A DNA stretch of 64,000 nucleotides from Actinoallomurus soli (GCF_024055715.1 NZ_JAMXMV010000015.1:124001-188000), one strand, 5' to 3'; shown: positions 41,256-50,159, counted from the first letter of the stretch. Program-made: numbers and translations. Notes: generated by a model not told the origin, from the letters alone.

Positions 41256-42227
41256 ATGAACATTCACCCGCTGCGCATCGGCCGCACCAAGGTCCCGTTC
41301 GGCCAGTTCTACGGTGGCCTGGAGGGGTTCTCCCTCGGCGAGTTCGCCGCCGACAAGGATCACTTCATCTGGGTGCCGATCCACGCCTACCTGCTTGAGC
41401 ACCCGACCGTCGGCCCGGTTCTGGTGGACACCGGGATCAGCCCGGCACAGGCCGCGCACGCCGACTACTACCGCGGTTCGATCATGGAGCACGTGATGGA
41501 CGCGGACGAGTACGACCTGCCGGACGAGGAGACCATGCCGGCCCGACTCGCGCGGCTCGGCTACCGCCCGGAGGACATCCGCGCCGTGTTCATCACGCAT
41601 TTCCACGAGGACCACGTCGGCGCGCTCAACCTGTTCGCGCACGCTCCGGTGTACCTGGGCGCGGCCGAGTACGCGGCGCGCGACGACAAGGTGCTCGGCC
41701 TCGTGCCGCTGGCCTACCCGCCGTCGATCGCGCCGATCACCGACTGGCGCCCGCTCGAGTTCACCGGCCCGGCCATCGGCGGCTTCACCGGTTCGGCGGA
41801 CGTGTTCGGCGACGGCAGTGTCATCGCGCTGCCCACCCCGGGGCACAGCCCCGGCAGCACCAGCCTGCTGGTCGACCACCGGTTCCTCCTGACCGGCGAC
41901 GCGATGTACACCATCCGGCATCTCGCGGTCGACCAGGTGCGCGCCATCCAGCTCGGTGGCGAGACCCGCTATGTCGACTCGATCCGCCGCATCCAGTGGC
42001 TGCGCCGGGAGCTCCCGGACCTGCTCATCCTGACCTCGCACGACCACACCGACTACGGCGAGCGGTTGATCGCCGGACTTGCCACCGGCCACCTGTCCGA
42101 TGCGGACCTCGCCTGGGCCAAGTCCTACGAACGGGCCACCTTCGACGAACTCGCCAACATCAACCCCGCCCGGTTGCCCCGCTTCGTGCCCGCGGCGGAC
42201 GGCGGCCCGGTCGGCCGCGCTGAGTGA
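41256..42227 (+). CDS. Metallo-beta-lactamase-fold hydrolase (lactonase-like)
   Basis: A 323-residue MBL-fold enzyme. The zinc motif THFHEDHVGAL near residue 110, PGHSPGSTSLLV near 192, GDA near 215 and the distal His in TSHDHTDY near 260 supply the metal ligands. It resembles N-acyl-homoserine-lactone lactonases and related hydrolases, and the substrate is unproven. ATG 41256 has GAAGGAG upstream. It is controlled by the divergent TetR through O1 and O2. Confidence 0.85.
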   Translation: MNIHPLRIGRTKVPFGQFYGGLEGFSLGEFAADKDHFIWVPIHAYLLEHPTVGPVLVDTGISPAQAAHADYYRGSIMEHVMDADEYDLPDEETMPARLARLGYRPEDIRAVFITHFHEDHVGALNLFAHAPVYLGAAEYAARDDKVLGLVPLAYPPSIAPITDWRPLEFTGPAIGGFTGSADVFGDGSVIALPTPGHSPGSTSLLVDHRFLLTGDAMYTIRHLAVDQVRAIQLGGETRYVDSIRRIQWLRRELPDLLILTSHDHTDYGERLIAGLATGHLSDADLAWAKSYERATFDELANINPARLPRFVPAADGGPVGRAE

Positions 42228-42270
42228 TCGACGCCGTTCAGGGGCGCCGACGCCGGATCGGAGATGATCC

Positions 42271-42291
42271 TTAACCCGGATGACGGGTTAA
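42271..42291. terminator. Inverted repeat after the MBL-fold gene
   Basis: Arms TTAACCCG and CGGGTTAA with a 5-base spacer, 44 bases after the stop. It may terminate the gene or be an operator for the XRE gene 160 bases downstream. No other gene is seen in 42228-42451. Confidence 0.5.
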
Positions 42292-42451
42292 TAGGGGGGC
42301 ATACGAAATACCACGAGTAACGATCCTTCGCGGCGCGCGGGTTGTCGTTGATGACCCCCCGGAACAGCGCTTCATTCTGCTTATCCTGCCTGCACTGACC
42401 AGCGAGAACGTCAGGTCAACAGCACCCAGGACATCCCAGAAGGGCGGAAGA

Positions 42452-43231
42452 ATGCGCACATCCCCCAGCCCCACGCTCATCACCCTCGGCCGTCTGGTGC
42501 GGCGTTATCGAGACGCGGGAAGCATCCTCCAGGCCGATCTCGCCAAAAGGCTCGGTTATTCGGATGGATGGCTGAGCAACGTCGAAACCGGACAGCTACG
42601 TCCTCGGCGCGAACAGGTCGCCGCCATCGAGCAGGCACTGGAGGTTCCGCCCGGCGTGCTCCTGGAGGTCTTCAACATGCTGGAGGGAGAGAGCCTGCCG
42701 GGCTGGATGCGCGACTGGCTCGCCGAAGAGCGCCGCTCGTCGGCGCTCCGGGCGTTCGAGCTGGCCGTCGTCCCCGGCCTGCTGCAAACGCCCGACTACG
42801 CCCGTACGGTCCTCGACGGCGACGAGGCCGCCGTCACCGCCCGACTCGACCGCCAGGCCATTCTCAAAAGCGAAAACCCACCTACACTCAGGTGTGTACT
42901 GGACGAAACGGTCCTCACTCGCGGCTTCGGCGATGCGGCGGTGATGCGTGATCAACTAGAGCACCTGGTGAATTGCGTGTCCCCTCGGCTCGCGGTCCAG
43001 ATCGTCCCCTCCGGCGTCCGCTACGAAGGTCTGGCAGGCGCATTCACGATCGCCACCGTCAACGGCGGCGACGTTGCTTACATCGACACCGTCGTTCGCG
43101 GTCTGGTCACGAGCAACCCAGAAGACATCGCATGCCTGATCGATGTCTGGGAGTCGATCCGGACATTCGCCCTGTCCCAACGCGAATCAATCGAGCTCAT
43201 CAAGAAGGTGGCGGAGGAACGATGGACCTGA
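42452..43231 (+). CDS. XRE-family regulator with DUF5753 domain
   Basis: A 259-residue actinobacterial regulator. The N-terminal helix-turn-helix (ILQADLAKRLGYSDGWLSNV, about residues 26-45) is followed by a DUF5753 sensor-like domain with the typical FELAVVPGLLQTPDYAR. Such genes are usually paired with a small DUF397 gene, as here. GAAGGGCGG precedes ATG 42452. The stretch is somewhat less GC-rich than its surroundings. Targets are unknown. Confidence 0.88.
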   Translation: MRTSPSPTLITLGRLVRRYRDAGSILQADLAKRLGYSDGWLSNVETGQLRPRREQVAAIEQALEVPPGVLLEVFNMLEGESLPGWMRDWLAEERRSSALRAFELAVVPGLLQTPDYARTVLDGDEAAVTARLDRQAILKSENPPTLRCVLDETVLTRGFGDAAVMRDQLEHLVNCVSPRLAVQIVPSGVRYEGLAGAFTIATVNGGDVAYIDTVVRGLVTSNPEDIACLIDVWESIRTFALSQRESIELIKKVAEERWT

Positions 43232-43363
43232 ACAACGTCGACTGGCGCAAGTCACGGCACAGCAGCACCAACGGCGGGAACTGCGTCGAGGTCTGCGTCA
43301 CGGAGCAGGCGGGGTAACGGACCACGCCGAATGGCGCGAGTTCACCTCGCGGCGGGCGTCGGC
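43222..43363 (+). pseudogene. Truncated DUF397 gene
   Basis: It starts at ATG 43222 inside the XRE gene end with the DUF397 opening MDLNNVDWRKSRHSSTNGGN and the CVEV motif, but stops after 31 residues at 43317. Intact family members are about 60-70 residues. A recognisable family end, AEWREFTSRR, follows in another frame at about 43326-43360, while the middle section is missing. A deletion plus frameshift has therefore disabled the gene, or left a short 31-residue product. Confidence 0.7.
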
Positions 43364-44580
43364 GTCAGGGGTCCCGGTATCCCTCCGCGCCACACGCGCT
43401 GGACGGAGAGGGTGTCGCCGATGGTGGTGGTCGGGTCACCGGCGACCAGTGTGAGGTCGGCTCGGAGGCCGGGCTTGATTCGACCACGGTCATCGAGGCC
43501 GAACCGACGCGCCGGGACGGAGGTCGCCGCCCGCAGTGCCTCCATCGGCGTGAAGCCTCCCATCACCAGGAGCCGCAGTTCGCCGTGGAGGCTGGCGCCG
43601 TGGGCCATACCCGGTGCGCCGAGATGTGCGGCGTCCGTGCCCGCGAGGATGTCGACGCCGGCTCGGTGCAGCGCGGCGAGCGTCTCGAGCGCGTAGCCGA
43701 AGTTCTCGGCTGGACTCATCGCCATCGTGCCGGACAGATTGTCGAGCCATGTCGGCGTCAGCTTTGAGCTGACCCGCGGGTCCTGAGCGAGCTGGGCGCC
43801 GGCGGGCTCGCCGGTGATCGACGCGATCACCGTCAGCGTGGGGATCACGAAGATGCCGGCAGCGGCGATCTTCTCGATCAGCTCGTCGGTATGAGGCCGG
43901 TCGAAGAAGGAGTGAGTGAGTCCGTCGACGCCGGCGTCGACGACCTGATCGGCCGTCTCGATGGTCATCGCGTGCGCGAGGACCATCGTGTTGCGGGCGT
44001 GGCCCTCACGAACGGTCGCCGCGACCAACTCGGGAGCGAGGCGGGGCAGGGACGAGCCGAACAGGTGGCCGTCCTCCACCAGCACCTTGAGGTAGTCGGC
44101 GCCCTCGGCGATCCTGCCCTCGACGAATGCCGGGATCTCGTCCACGCGCGTGGCGGTCGGCCACGGTGGATCCCCTTCTCCTTGCCGGAGCTGATGCGGG
44201 TGCCCATCCGCAGGAGTGAGCCCGACGGAAGGGGAGCGCACGTCGGCGAGGTCACTCGACTCAGCGACCTGGCGGCGCAGCGGGATCATTCGCTCCGGCA
44301 TCGAGAGCATGTCGAGCTCGGTGGTGATCCCGAACGTCAGGGACTGGCGGAGCGACTCCGCGTCGGTGTGGGTGTGAGCGTCGATCAAGCCGGGCAACAA
44401 CGTGGCACCCGTGCCATCGATGAGTTCGACCCCCTCGGGACGCCTGCCCGCGACGCTCACGATCGTGCCGTCCGCGACTTCGACGTCGACGACCCCGAGC
44501 AGGTCCTCCCCATCGAAGACCCGCGCGCCTGTGATCACGAAGTGGTTCATGGCGCCGTTGGCCTCAGTCGTACGCAGCAT
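43342..44580 (-). CDS. Amidohydrolase (imidazolonepropionase-like)
   Basis: A 412-residue metal-dependent amidohydrolase. The first metal pair is in LLPGLIDAHTHTD near residue 65, later ligands are in VLAHAMT and LTHSFFDRP, and the catalytic Asp is in ILAGTDAAHLG near 320. The carbamylated-Lys candidate is in DYLKVLVEDG near 165. There is no signal peptide. The ATG at 44580 has GGAGG four bases before it. The substrate is unknown; prolidase- and imidazolonepropionase-like enzymes are relatives. Confidence 0.85.
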   Translation of the reverse strand: MLRTTEANGAMNHFVITGARVFDGEDLLGVVDVEVADGTIVSVAGRRPEGVELIDGTGATLLPGLIDAHTHTDAESLRQSLTFGITTELDMLSMPERMIPLRRQVAESSDLADVRSPSVGLTPADGHPHQLRQGEGDPPWPTATRVDEIPAFVEGRIAEGADYLKVLVEDGHLFGSSLPRLAPELVAATVREGHARNTMVLAHAMTIETADQVVDAGVDGLTHSFFDRPHTDELIEKIAAAGIFVIPTLTVIASITGEPAGAQLAQDPRVSSKLTPTWLDNLSGTMAMSPAENFGYALETLAALHRAGVDILAGTDAAHLGAPGMAHGASLHGELRLLVMGGFTPMEALRAATSVPARRFGLDDRGRIKPGLRADLTLVAGDPTTTIGDTLSVQRVWRGGIPGPLTPTPAAR

Positions 44581-44594
44581 CAAGCCTCCGGTTC

Positions 44595-44615
44595 GTGGTT
44601 ACCAATGGTGACCAC
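44595..44615. promoter_or_regulatory. Near-perfect palindrome before the amidohydrolase gene
   Basis: Arms GTGGTTACCA and TGGTGACCAC (one mismatch) around a single base, 15-35 bases upstream of the start codon. It is probably the operator of the amidohydrolase gene; the regulator is not identifiable. Confidence 0.55.
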
Positions 44616-44751
44616 AGAACCGTAGGTGACCGCAATTGAGCCGCCAAGAAGGCACTTTCCCGCCAGGTGGTGAGGTCCAGGTGACCGGCCTCCTCGGGGG
44701 TATCGGACTTTCTCGCCGCGGTCGGCTGAGCCGTGGCCCGGGCGTGCGCGG

Positions 44752-45495
44752 CTATGCCCGGAGGCCGGCTCCACCGCCGACGGTGATGTTCTCGCCGGTC
44801 ACGTAACCGGCCGCGTCGGAGGCGAGGAAGGCCACGACCTCGGCGACCTCTTCGCCGGTGCCGAGCCTGCCCAGGGGGACCCGGGCGGCCGTGGCCTTGA
44901 GGGTCTCCTCCAGCGCTTCGGTCGGGAGTCCGTGCTTGGCCCAGATCGGGGTCTCGATCGGGCCGGGGCTGACGGCGTTGACCCGGATCCGCCGGGGTGC
45001 CAGCTCAACGGCGAGGGACGGGACGAGGGCCAGAAGGGCTCCCCTGGTGGCGGCGGTGACGGACCCGCCGGCGATGCCCCGCGTCACGCCGATCCCGACG
45101 GTGAAGATGATGGAACCCCCGTCGTTGAGCAGCGGGAGGGCCTTCTGCAGGGTGAAGAACTGGCCTTTGAAGTTGACGTCGACCATGTCGTCGAACGTGG
45201 CCTCGTCGAACGCCTCGACCGGCAGGCCCCGTACGATCCCGGCGTTGAGGAACAGCACGTCGAGCGCGCCGAATCGCTCCCGGACCTGTTCCACGACGTG
45301 GTCGGTGTCGGCGAGGGACCGGGCGTCGGCGCGCAGCACGACGATCCCTTCGGGGAGTGACTTCTCGGCCGCGGCGATGGTGTCGGGGTTCTGCCCGGTG
45401 ACCACCACCTGATATCCGCGCGAATGCAGCAGTTCGGCGGTGGCCCTGCCGATTCCGCTGGTTCCGCCGGTGATCAGAGCTGTAGGTGCGGACAT
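44752..45495 (-). CDS. SDR-fold protein lacking the catalytic residues
   Basis: A 247-residue SDR with an intact cofactor motif (TGGTSGIG, residues about 10-17) and NAG. The catalytic positions are changed: the usual Ser region reads FTVGIGV, and the Tyr-x3-Lys site reads TAATR (within GGSVTAATRGAL), so Tyr becomes Thr and Lys becomes Arg. It may bind NAD(P) without normal dehydrogenase activity, perhaps as a sensor. ATG 45495 has GGAG upstream. It is divergent from the LysR gene, its likely regulator. Confidence 0.82.
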   Translation of the reverse strand: MSAPTALITGGTSGIGRATAELLHSRGYQVVVTGQNPDTIAAAEKSLPEGIVVLRADARSLADTDHVVEQVRERFGALDVLFLNAGIVRGLPVEAFDEATFDDMVDVNFKGQFFTLQKALPLLNDGGSIIFTVGIGVTRGIAGGSVTAATRGALLALVPSLAVELAPRRIRVNAVSPGPIETPIWAKHGLPTEALEETLKATAARVPLGRLGTGEEVAEVVAFLASDAAGYVTGENITVGGGAGLRA

Positions 45496-45650
45496 GGTGG
45501 ACTCCGTTCCGGAACAGGGGCCTGAGGAGCGGCCCGATGCGGCACCGTGCCGGTGCGCGGCCGCGGACTCCACCTTCGCGCCACGGAGCACGCCAGGTCC
45601 AATGAATGTTCCGCATCCGGCAATACGCTTCGCGTAACACCCGACGTCAT

Positions 45651-45679
45651 GGCATACGGGCCTAAGCTCCCTGTATGCC
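45651..45679. promoter_or_regulatory. Inverted repeat overlapping the LysR start codon
   Basis: GGCATAC (45651-45657) and GTATGCC (45673-45679) are separated by 15 bases, with GGG/CCC flanks inside. The ATAC-N15-GTAT form suits a LysR-type autoregulatory site. TAAGCT at 45663-45668 may be the -10 of a leaderless LysR transcript. Confidence 0.5.
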
Positions 45680-46580
45680 CGAGTCGCCACCGCCTCCGAT
45701 GAATCTCGACCTGCGGCTGGTGCGGTACTTCACGGTTCTGGCCGAGCATCGGCACTTCGGTCGCGCCGCCGCCGTCCTCCACACCACCCAGCCGTCGCTG
45801 AGCCGGCAGATCAGCCGTCTCGAACAGCAGTTGGGCGTCCGCCTGCTGGATCGCACCCCGCGAGGCAGCGAACTGACCGAGGCCGGGGAGACCTTCCTCC
45901 CGCTCGCGAAGACGCTCCTGCGCTCCGCCGCCCAGGTGGTGGCGCGCACCCGGGCCGCCGCCCGGCCGGACCGGATCACCATCGGCTACACGACGAACCT
46001 CATCGTCACTCCGGCCGTACGCGAACTGCGCCACCGGCACCCGGACGCCGACGTGCGGACCACGTACGTGAACTGGAACGAACCCCGCGAGGCGCTCCTC
46101 GATCACCGCGTGGACGCGGTCGTGACGCGGCTGCCGTTCGCCACCGACCGGCTGCGCGTCACGGTCCTCTACGACGAGCCCCGCGTGCTCGTCGTGCCCC
46201 TCGACCACCGCCTGGCGGGCAAGGAGTCCGTGACGATCGACGACATCGCCGACGAACCTCTGCCACGGGTGTCCGACCCGGACTGGAACGCCTTCTGGCG
46301 CATCGATCCCCGGCCCGGCGGAGCCCCGGCGCCCGACGGTCCCCTCATCGAGGCCGTCGAGGACAAGGCCGAACTCGTCGCCGCCGGGCAGGCCATCGCG
46401 ATCATCCCGGACGGAGAGCACGTCCGCCGGCTGCGGCCCGACCTCACCACGATCCCCCTGGAGGGCGTCGAGCCCAGCCAGGTCGTGCTGGCCACCCGCG
46501 CCGACGACCGCGGCCGCCTCGTGACGGCGTTCCGCAAGATCGCCGAAGCCCACCTCAGCGGCAGCGGCACCGGCCGGTGA
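45675..46580 (+). CDS. LysR-family regulator
   Basis: A 301-residue LTTR. The N-terminal winged helix (LDLRLVRYFTVLAEHRHFGR, then LHTTQPSLSRQISRLEQQLG) is followed by a two-lobed effector domain starting about residue 97. The ATG at 45675 lies seven bases after a possible -10; ATG 45699 is an alternative. It is divergent from the SDR-fold gene, the standard arrangement of LysR with its target. Confidence 0.88.
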   Translation: MPESPPPPMNLDLRLVRYFTVLAEHRHFGRAAAVLHTTQPSLSRQISRLEQQLGVRLLDRTPRGSELTEAGETFLPLAKTLLRSAAQVVARTRAAARPDRITIGYTTNLIVTPAVRELRHRHPDADVRTTYVNWNEPREALLDHRVDAVVTRLPFATDRLRVTVLYDEPRVLVVPLDHRLAGKESVTIDDIADEPLPRVSDPDWNAFWRIDPRPGGAPAPDGPLIEAVEDKAELVAAGQAIAIIPDGEHVRRLRPDLTTIPLEGVEPSQVVLATRADDRGRLVTAFRKIAEAHLSGSGTGR

Positions 46581-46713
46581 CCCGTCAGGTGGCGGACGGG
46601 ACCGGGCCGGCCGCATGTGGCCGCAGAGGGACGGACCATCCTTACCCTTCGCCCGGTGCATACGCATTGACCTGCGGGTATGGGGAGGCGGGCGGGCGGA
46701 GCAGGAGAGCGTC

Positions 46714-46935
46714 ATGGCGAAAGAGAAGAAGAAGCTGCACAAGGGCGACCACGTCTCCTGGCGCAGTCACGGCGGTGAGGCCCGCGGCGAGGTCGAGGAG
46801 GAGATCACCGAACGGACCGAGGCCGCCGGCCGTACGGTCGCCGCGTCGCCGGACGAACCGCAGTACCAGGTCCGCAGCGAGAAGTCCGGCGGCAGGGCGG
46901 TGCACAAGCCCGACGCGCTGAAGAAGGAGGACTGA
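46714..46935 (+). CDS. DUF2945 (HVA1/TUDOR-like) small protein
   Basis: A 73-residue, highly charged protein with KGDHVSWRSHGGEARGEV and YQVRSEKSGGRAVHKP, the pattern of DUF2945. Function is unknown. ATG 46714 has CAGGAG upstream. It is followed four bases later by the DUF3140 gene, and the two often occur together. Confidence 0.82.
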   Translation: MAKEKKKLHKGDHVSWRSHGGEARGEVEEEITERTEAAGRTVAASPDEPQYQVRSEKSGGRAVHKPDALKKED

Positions 46936-46939
46936 ACCC

Positions 46940-47275
46940 GTGGCGGGCGAGGACGACGAGGAGATCCGGAGGCTGTTCGGCGAGCTGGTCAACCTCAAGC
47001 CCGCCGAGCTGGAACGCTGGCTCGGCAGTGAGGAGTCGAAGGCGGCCGGGCAGCACTCGGGCGGCGGCGAGTCCACCGGCCACGAGTCGGGCCGCCGGAT
47101 CGTCGCACTGCTGCGCGCGAAGAAGGCCGACCTGTCCGAGGACGACTACGCGCACATGCGCAAGGTCGTCGGCTACATCCGCCGCCACCTGGCGCAGCGC
47201 CCCGACGGCGACATCCGCGAGACCCGCTGGCGGTACTCCCTGATGAACTGGGGCCACGACCCGCTCAAGGACTGA
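46940..47275 (+). CDS. DUF3140 protein
   Basis: A 111-residue soluble protein: FGELVNLKPAELERWLGSEE, then a glycine-rich stretch, SGRRIVALLRAKKADLSEDD, and a C-terminal RYSLMNWGHDPLKD. This matches DUF3140, a family of unknown function. GTG 46940 has AAGGAGG upstream, inside the end of the DUF2945 gene. It converges on the LAL regulator. Confidence 0.82.
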   Translation: MAGEDDEEIRRLFGELVNLKPAELERWLGSEESKAAGQHSGGGESTGHESGRRIVALLRAKKADLSEDDYAHMRKVVGYIRRHLAQRPDGDIRETRWRYSLMNWGHDPLKD

Positions 47276-47284
47276 GGAGCCCGG

Positions 47285-50017
47285 TCACCGGCCAAGGGCG
47301 TTGTGCAGCTGGACGCGGGAGGTCGCGCCCAATTTGGCGTAGATCCGCGCCAGGTGGGCGCCCACCGTACGGTGCGAGATGTAGAGGCGTTTGCCGATCT
47401 CCCTGTTGGTCAGGCCTTCGGCGGCCATCTGCGCGATCTGGAGTTCCTGCGCGGTGAGGAGGTCGCTGGTGGCGGCCTGTCGTTCGCTGCTCCGCTCACC
47501 GGCGGCGCGGAGCTCACGGCGGGCCCGCTCCCCCCACGGCGACGTGCCGAGCGCGTCGAAGGTGTCCCGGGCCGCGCGGAGGTGCTGTCTGGACTCCACG
47601 GCGCGCCGTTGCCTGCGGAGCCATTCGCCGTACGCCAGCTCCGTGCGCGCCCGCATGAAGGGCCGCCGGGTCAGGTCCGCGGCCAGTGCCGTCCGAAAGA
47701 GGTCCTGGGCCTCCTCCTTGGCCTCGTCCTGGCCCGCCAGCACCGCCCGGGCCAACCGCAGGCCGTCGTGCAGGGACGGCGAGGTCGTGCTCTTCGCGGC
47801 CGCCTCCATCTGGGCGATCACGCCGGCCACGTCGCCGGGACGCTCACTGCGGAGCGCCGCGTCGGCGATGTCGGCGACCGTGTGGCAGCTCAGGGCGAGC
47901 TGGTGCGATGAGTCGGTGATGTCGTGCATGCGCAGAAGCCGGGTGAGCGCCTGCGGGTAGTCGCCCGCCCCCAGTGCGGCGAGGGCGCGCGCGTGCTGCG
48001 CGGTGGCGAGGACGTTCCGTGCGCCGACCGGCGTGCCGAGCCGCTCGGCCTCGGCCGCCAGCTCCTCGGCCCGGTCGAAATGGCCGCGCAGTGCCTCGAT
48101 CTTCGCCTGCGTGGCGAGGATGAGGCCGAGCAGGAACGGCTGGCCGGTCTCCCGGGCGAGCCTGCCCGCCTCTTCGGCGGCGGGCAGGGCCACCGCGAGG
48201 TCGGCGAGCTGCGCCGCCGCCCACGCCTGCGCCGCGAGCGCGCGGGCCAGGAGTTGCAGGCGGCCCTGCTCGCGCAGGCCGGCCAGCGACGCGGCGGACT
48301 GCGTGATCGCCACGTCGAAGGTGCCGACGAGCACCGCGACGCTGCCCACGAGCCGCACGGTCGGCGAGTCGAGGCCGGATCGGGCGAGCAGCCGCTCCGA
48401 GCGTTCGATGACGACCGCGCCCCGGGCGATGGGGGCCGCGTAGCCGAGGATGGCGAGCAGCCGGGCGTCCAGCGGGTCGAGCGGCAGTCGTTCGGCCACA
48501 TCGACGATCCGGTCTCTGGCCGCCATGCCCGGCTCGCTCCAGAAGCAGCGCAGCGCGGCGCTCCAGAGGATCCGGACCGCTAGATCGACGTCCCCGTCGG
48601 CGGCGACGGACTCGGCCAGGTCGGCGAGCGCCGAGGCGTCCATGCCGCCCTCCCGGAGGCCGTCGTCGAATGCGGCCCTGATCCAGGCCAGGCGGGCACG
48701 CCGCTGCCTCGACGGCTCGATCTCTCCGGCCTCGGAGAGGAGCCGGTCGACGATCTCCGGGCGGCCGAGCTCGACCGCACCGTCCGCGGCGCGCAGGAGC
48801 CGGTCGGCCCGCCGCTCCGGATCCGGGCTCAGCCGCGCGGCCCGCTCGAGGGCGGCGACGACCGCGGCGCCGCTGCCACGGCGCTGCGCCCGGACCGCGA
48901 CCGCCTCGAGGGCGGCCGCGATGTCCTCGTCCGGCCGGTCGCTCGCAGCCGCCAGGTGCCATGTTCTCCGGTCGGGCTGATCGGCCAGTGCTCCGGCCAG
49001 GGCCCGGTGCACCTCGCGGCGCCGGGCGGCACCGGCCGCCTGGTGGACGGCCGAGCGGATGAGCGGATGATGGAACGCCACACGGCTCTCGTCCGGAGTG
49101 AGGAGGCGGACCTCGACGGCCGGCCTGAGGTCGGCGGCCGTGACGGACCGGCCCGTGAGCCCGCGGGCGGCCGTCAGCGTCTCGTTCAGATCCGCGCTGT
49201 CGTTGAGCGCGGCGACCTCCAGTACGGCCCTCGTGGCCGCCGGCAGCGCGGCGAACCGCCGCGTGAAGGCGCTCTCCAGCCTGGCCGTGAGCGGCAGCCA
49301 CGGGCTCGCGAGGATGGCGGCGCCGTCGGTGCCGTCGACCGCGGCGGGCAGCTCGATCAGCGCCAGAGGGTTTCCCGCCGCCTCGGCGAGCAGCCGGCGG
49401 CGCGCCGCGGCGGGCAGGTCCGCCGCACCGACGTCGAGCAGTGCGGCGGCGTCCTTCGCGGACAGCGGCGGGATGAGCAGGTCCGGCAGCCCGGCCTCGT
49501 CCAACCGCGTCGCCATCCCGGGGCGGGTCGCGGCGAGCAGCAGGATCGGTTCCGACTCCAGCCGCCGTCCGAGGAACGCGAGCACGTCGGCGGTGGACGG
49601 GTCGAGCCAGTGCGCGTCCTCCGCGACGATCAGAACCGGGCCGGCCTCGGCTATCTCGGCGAGCAGGTTCAGCACGGCGAGGGCGACGAGATAGCCCTCG
49701 GGCACGACCGCCTCGGTCATACCCAGCGCCGCCCGCAGCGCCTCCCGCTGGCCGGGCGGCAGCACCCCGATGCGGTCCCGTACCGGCCACAGGAGCTGGT
49801 GCAGCCCGGCGTAGGGCAGATGGGCCTCGGACTCCACACCGGCCGTGCCCAGGACACGCAGGCCGGACGCGTGCGCGAACGCCGCGGCCTCCTGGAGCAG
49901 GGCCGACTTCCCGATGCCGGGCTCACCGCGGAGCAACAGGGCCGCACCGGTCCGATGTACCGCGCTCACCAGGCCGTGCAGCCGGCTGATCTCCTCGCTC
50001 CGTCCGATGAGTCCCAC
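47285..50017 (-). CDS. LAL-type LuxR regulator with AAA/STAND ATPase
   Basis: A 910-residue LAL regulator. An N-terminal ATPase module (Walker A LLRGEPGIGKSALL near residue 30, Walker B VLIVAEDAHW near 130) is followed by a long alpha-helical, TPR-like region. A C-terminal LuxR helix-turn-helix contains LTAQELQIAQMAAEGLTNRE and ISHRTVGAHLARIYAKLG. LAL proteins act as activators of catabolic or secondary-metabolite genes. GTG 50017 sits exactly seven bases after TAGCCT, so the message is probably leaderless. It is a divergent paralogue of the next gene. Confidence 0.88.
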   Translation of the reverse strand: MGLIGRSEEISRLHGLVSAVHRTGAALLLRGEPGIGKSALLQEAAAFAHASGLRVLGTAGVESEAHLPYAGLHQLLWPVRDRIGVLPPGQREALRAALGMTEAVVPEGYLVALAVLNLLAEIAEAGPVLIVAEDAHWLDPSTADVLAFLGRRLESEPILLLAATRPGMATRLDEAGLPDLLIPPLSAKDAAALLDVGAADLPAAARRRLLAEAAGNPLALIELPAAVDGTDGAAILASPWLPLTARLESAFTRRFAALPAATRAVLEVAALNDSADLNETLTAARGLTGRSVTAADLRPAVEVRLLTPDESRVAFHHPLIRSAVHQAAGAARRREVHRALAGALADQPDRRTWHLAAASDRPDEDIAAALEAVAVRAQRRGSGAAVVAALERAARLSPDPERRADRLLRAADGAVELGRPEIVDRLLSEAGEIEPSRQRRARLAWIRAAFDDGLREGGMDASALADLAESVAADGDVDLAVRILWSAALRCFWSEPGMAARDRIVDVAERLPLDPLDARLLAILGYAAPIARGAVVIERSERLLARSGLDSPTVRLVGSVAVLVGTFDVAITQSAASLAGLREQGRLQLLARALAAQAWAAAQLADLAVALPAAEEAGRLARETGQPFLLGLILATQAKIEALRGHFDRAEELAAEAERLGTPVGARNVLATAQHARALAALGAGDYPQALTRLLRMHDITDSSHQLALSCHTVADIADAALRSERPGDVAGVIAQMEAAAKSTTSPSLHDGLRLARAVLAGQDEAKEEAQDLFRTALAADLTRRPFMRARTELAYGEWLRRQRRAVESRQHLRAARDTFDALGTSPWGERARRELRAAGERSSERQAATSDLLTAQELQIAQMAAEGLTNREIGKRLYISHRTVGAHLARIYAKLGATSRVQLHNALGR

Positions 50018-50024
50018 GTCCCAC

Positions 50025-50030
50025 AGGCTA
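50025..50030 (-). promoter_or_regulatory. -10 element of leaderless LAL gene (minus)
   Basis: TAGCCT on the minus strand, with seven bases to the GTG start at 50017. The divergent LAL gene has the same arrangement. Confidence 0.5.
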
Positions 50031-50146
50031 ACGACCGGCCTTTGGCCGCCTCGCCCTGCCTTGACCTGCCGCGATGCCGACCGGAGCCGTCGGCGGACCG
50101 CGCCACGATGGTCACATGACCGATGCCTCCCGGCCCCCGCCGCCCG

Positions 50147-50152
50147 TAGCGT
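50147..50152 (+). promoter_or_regulatory. -10 element of leaderless LAL gene (plus)
   Basis: TAGCGT, with seven bases to the ATG at 50160. No ribosome binding site is present, so the transcript is probably leaderless. Confidence 0.5.
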
Positions 50153-50159
50153 CGGCGCC

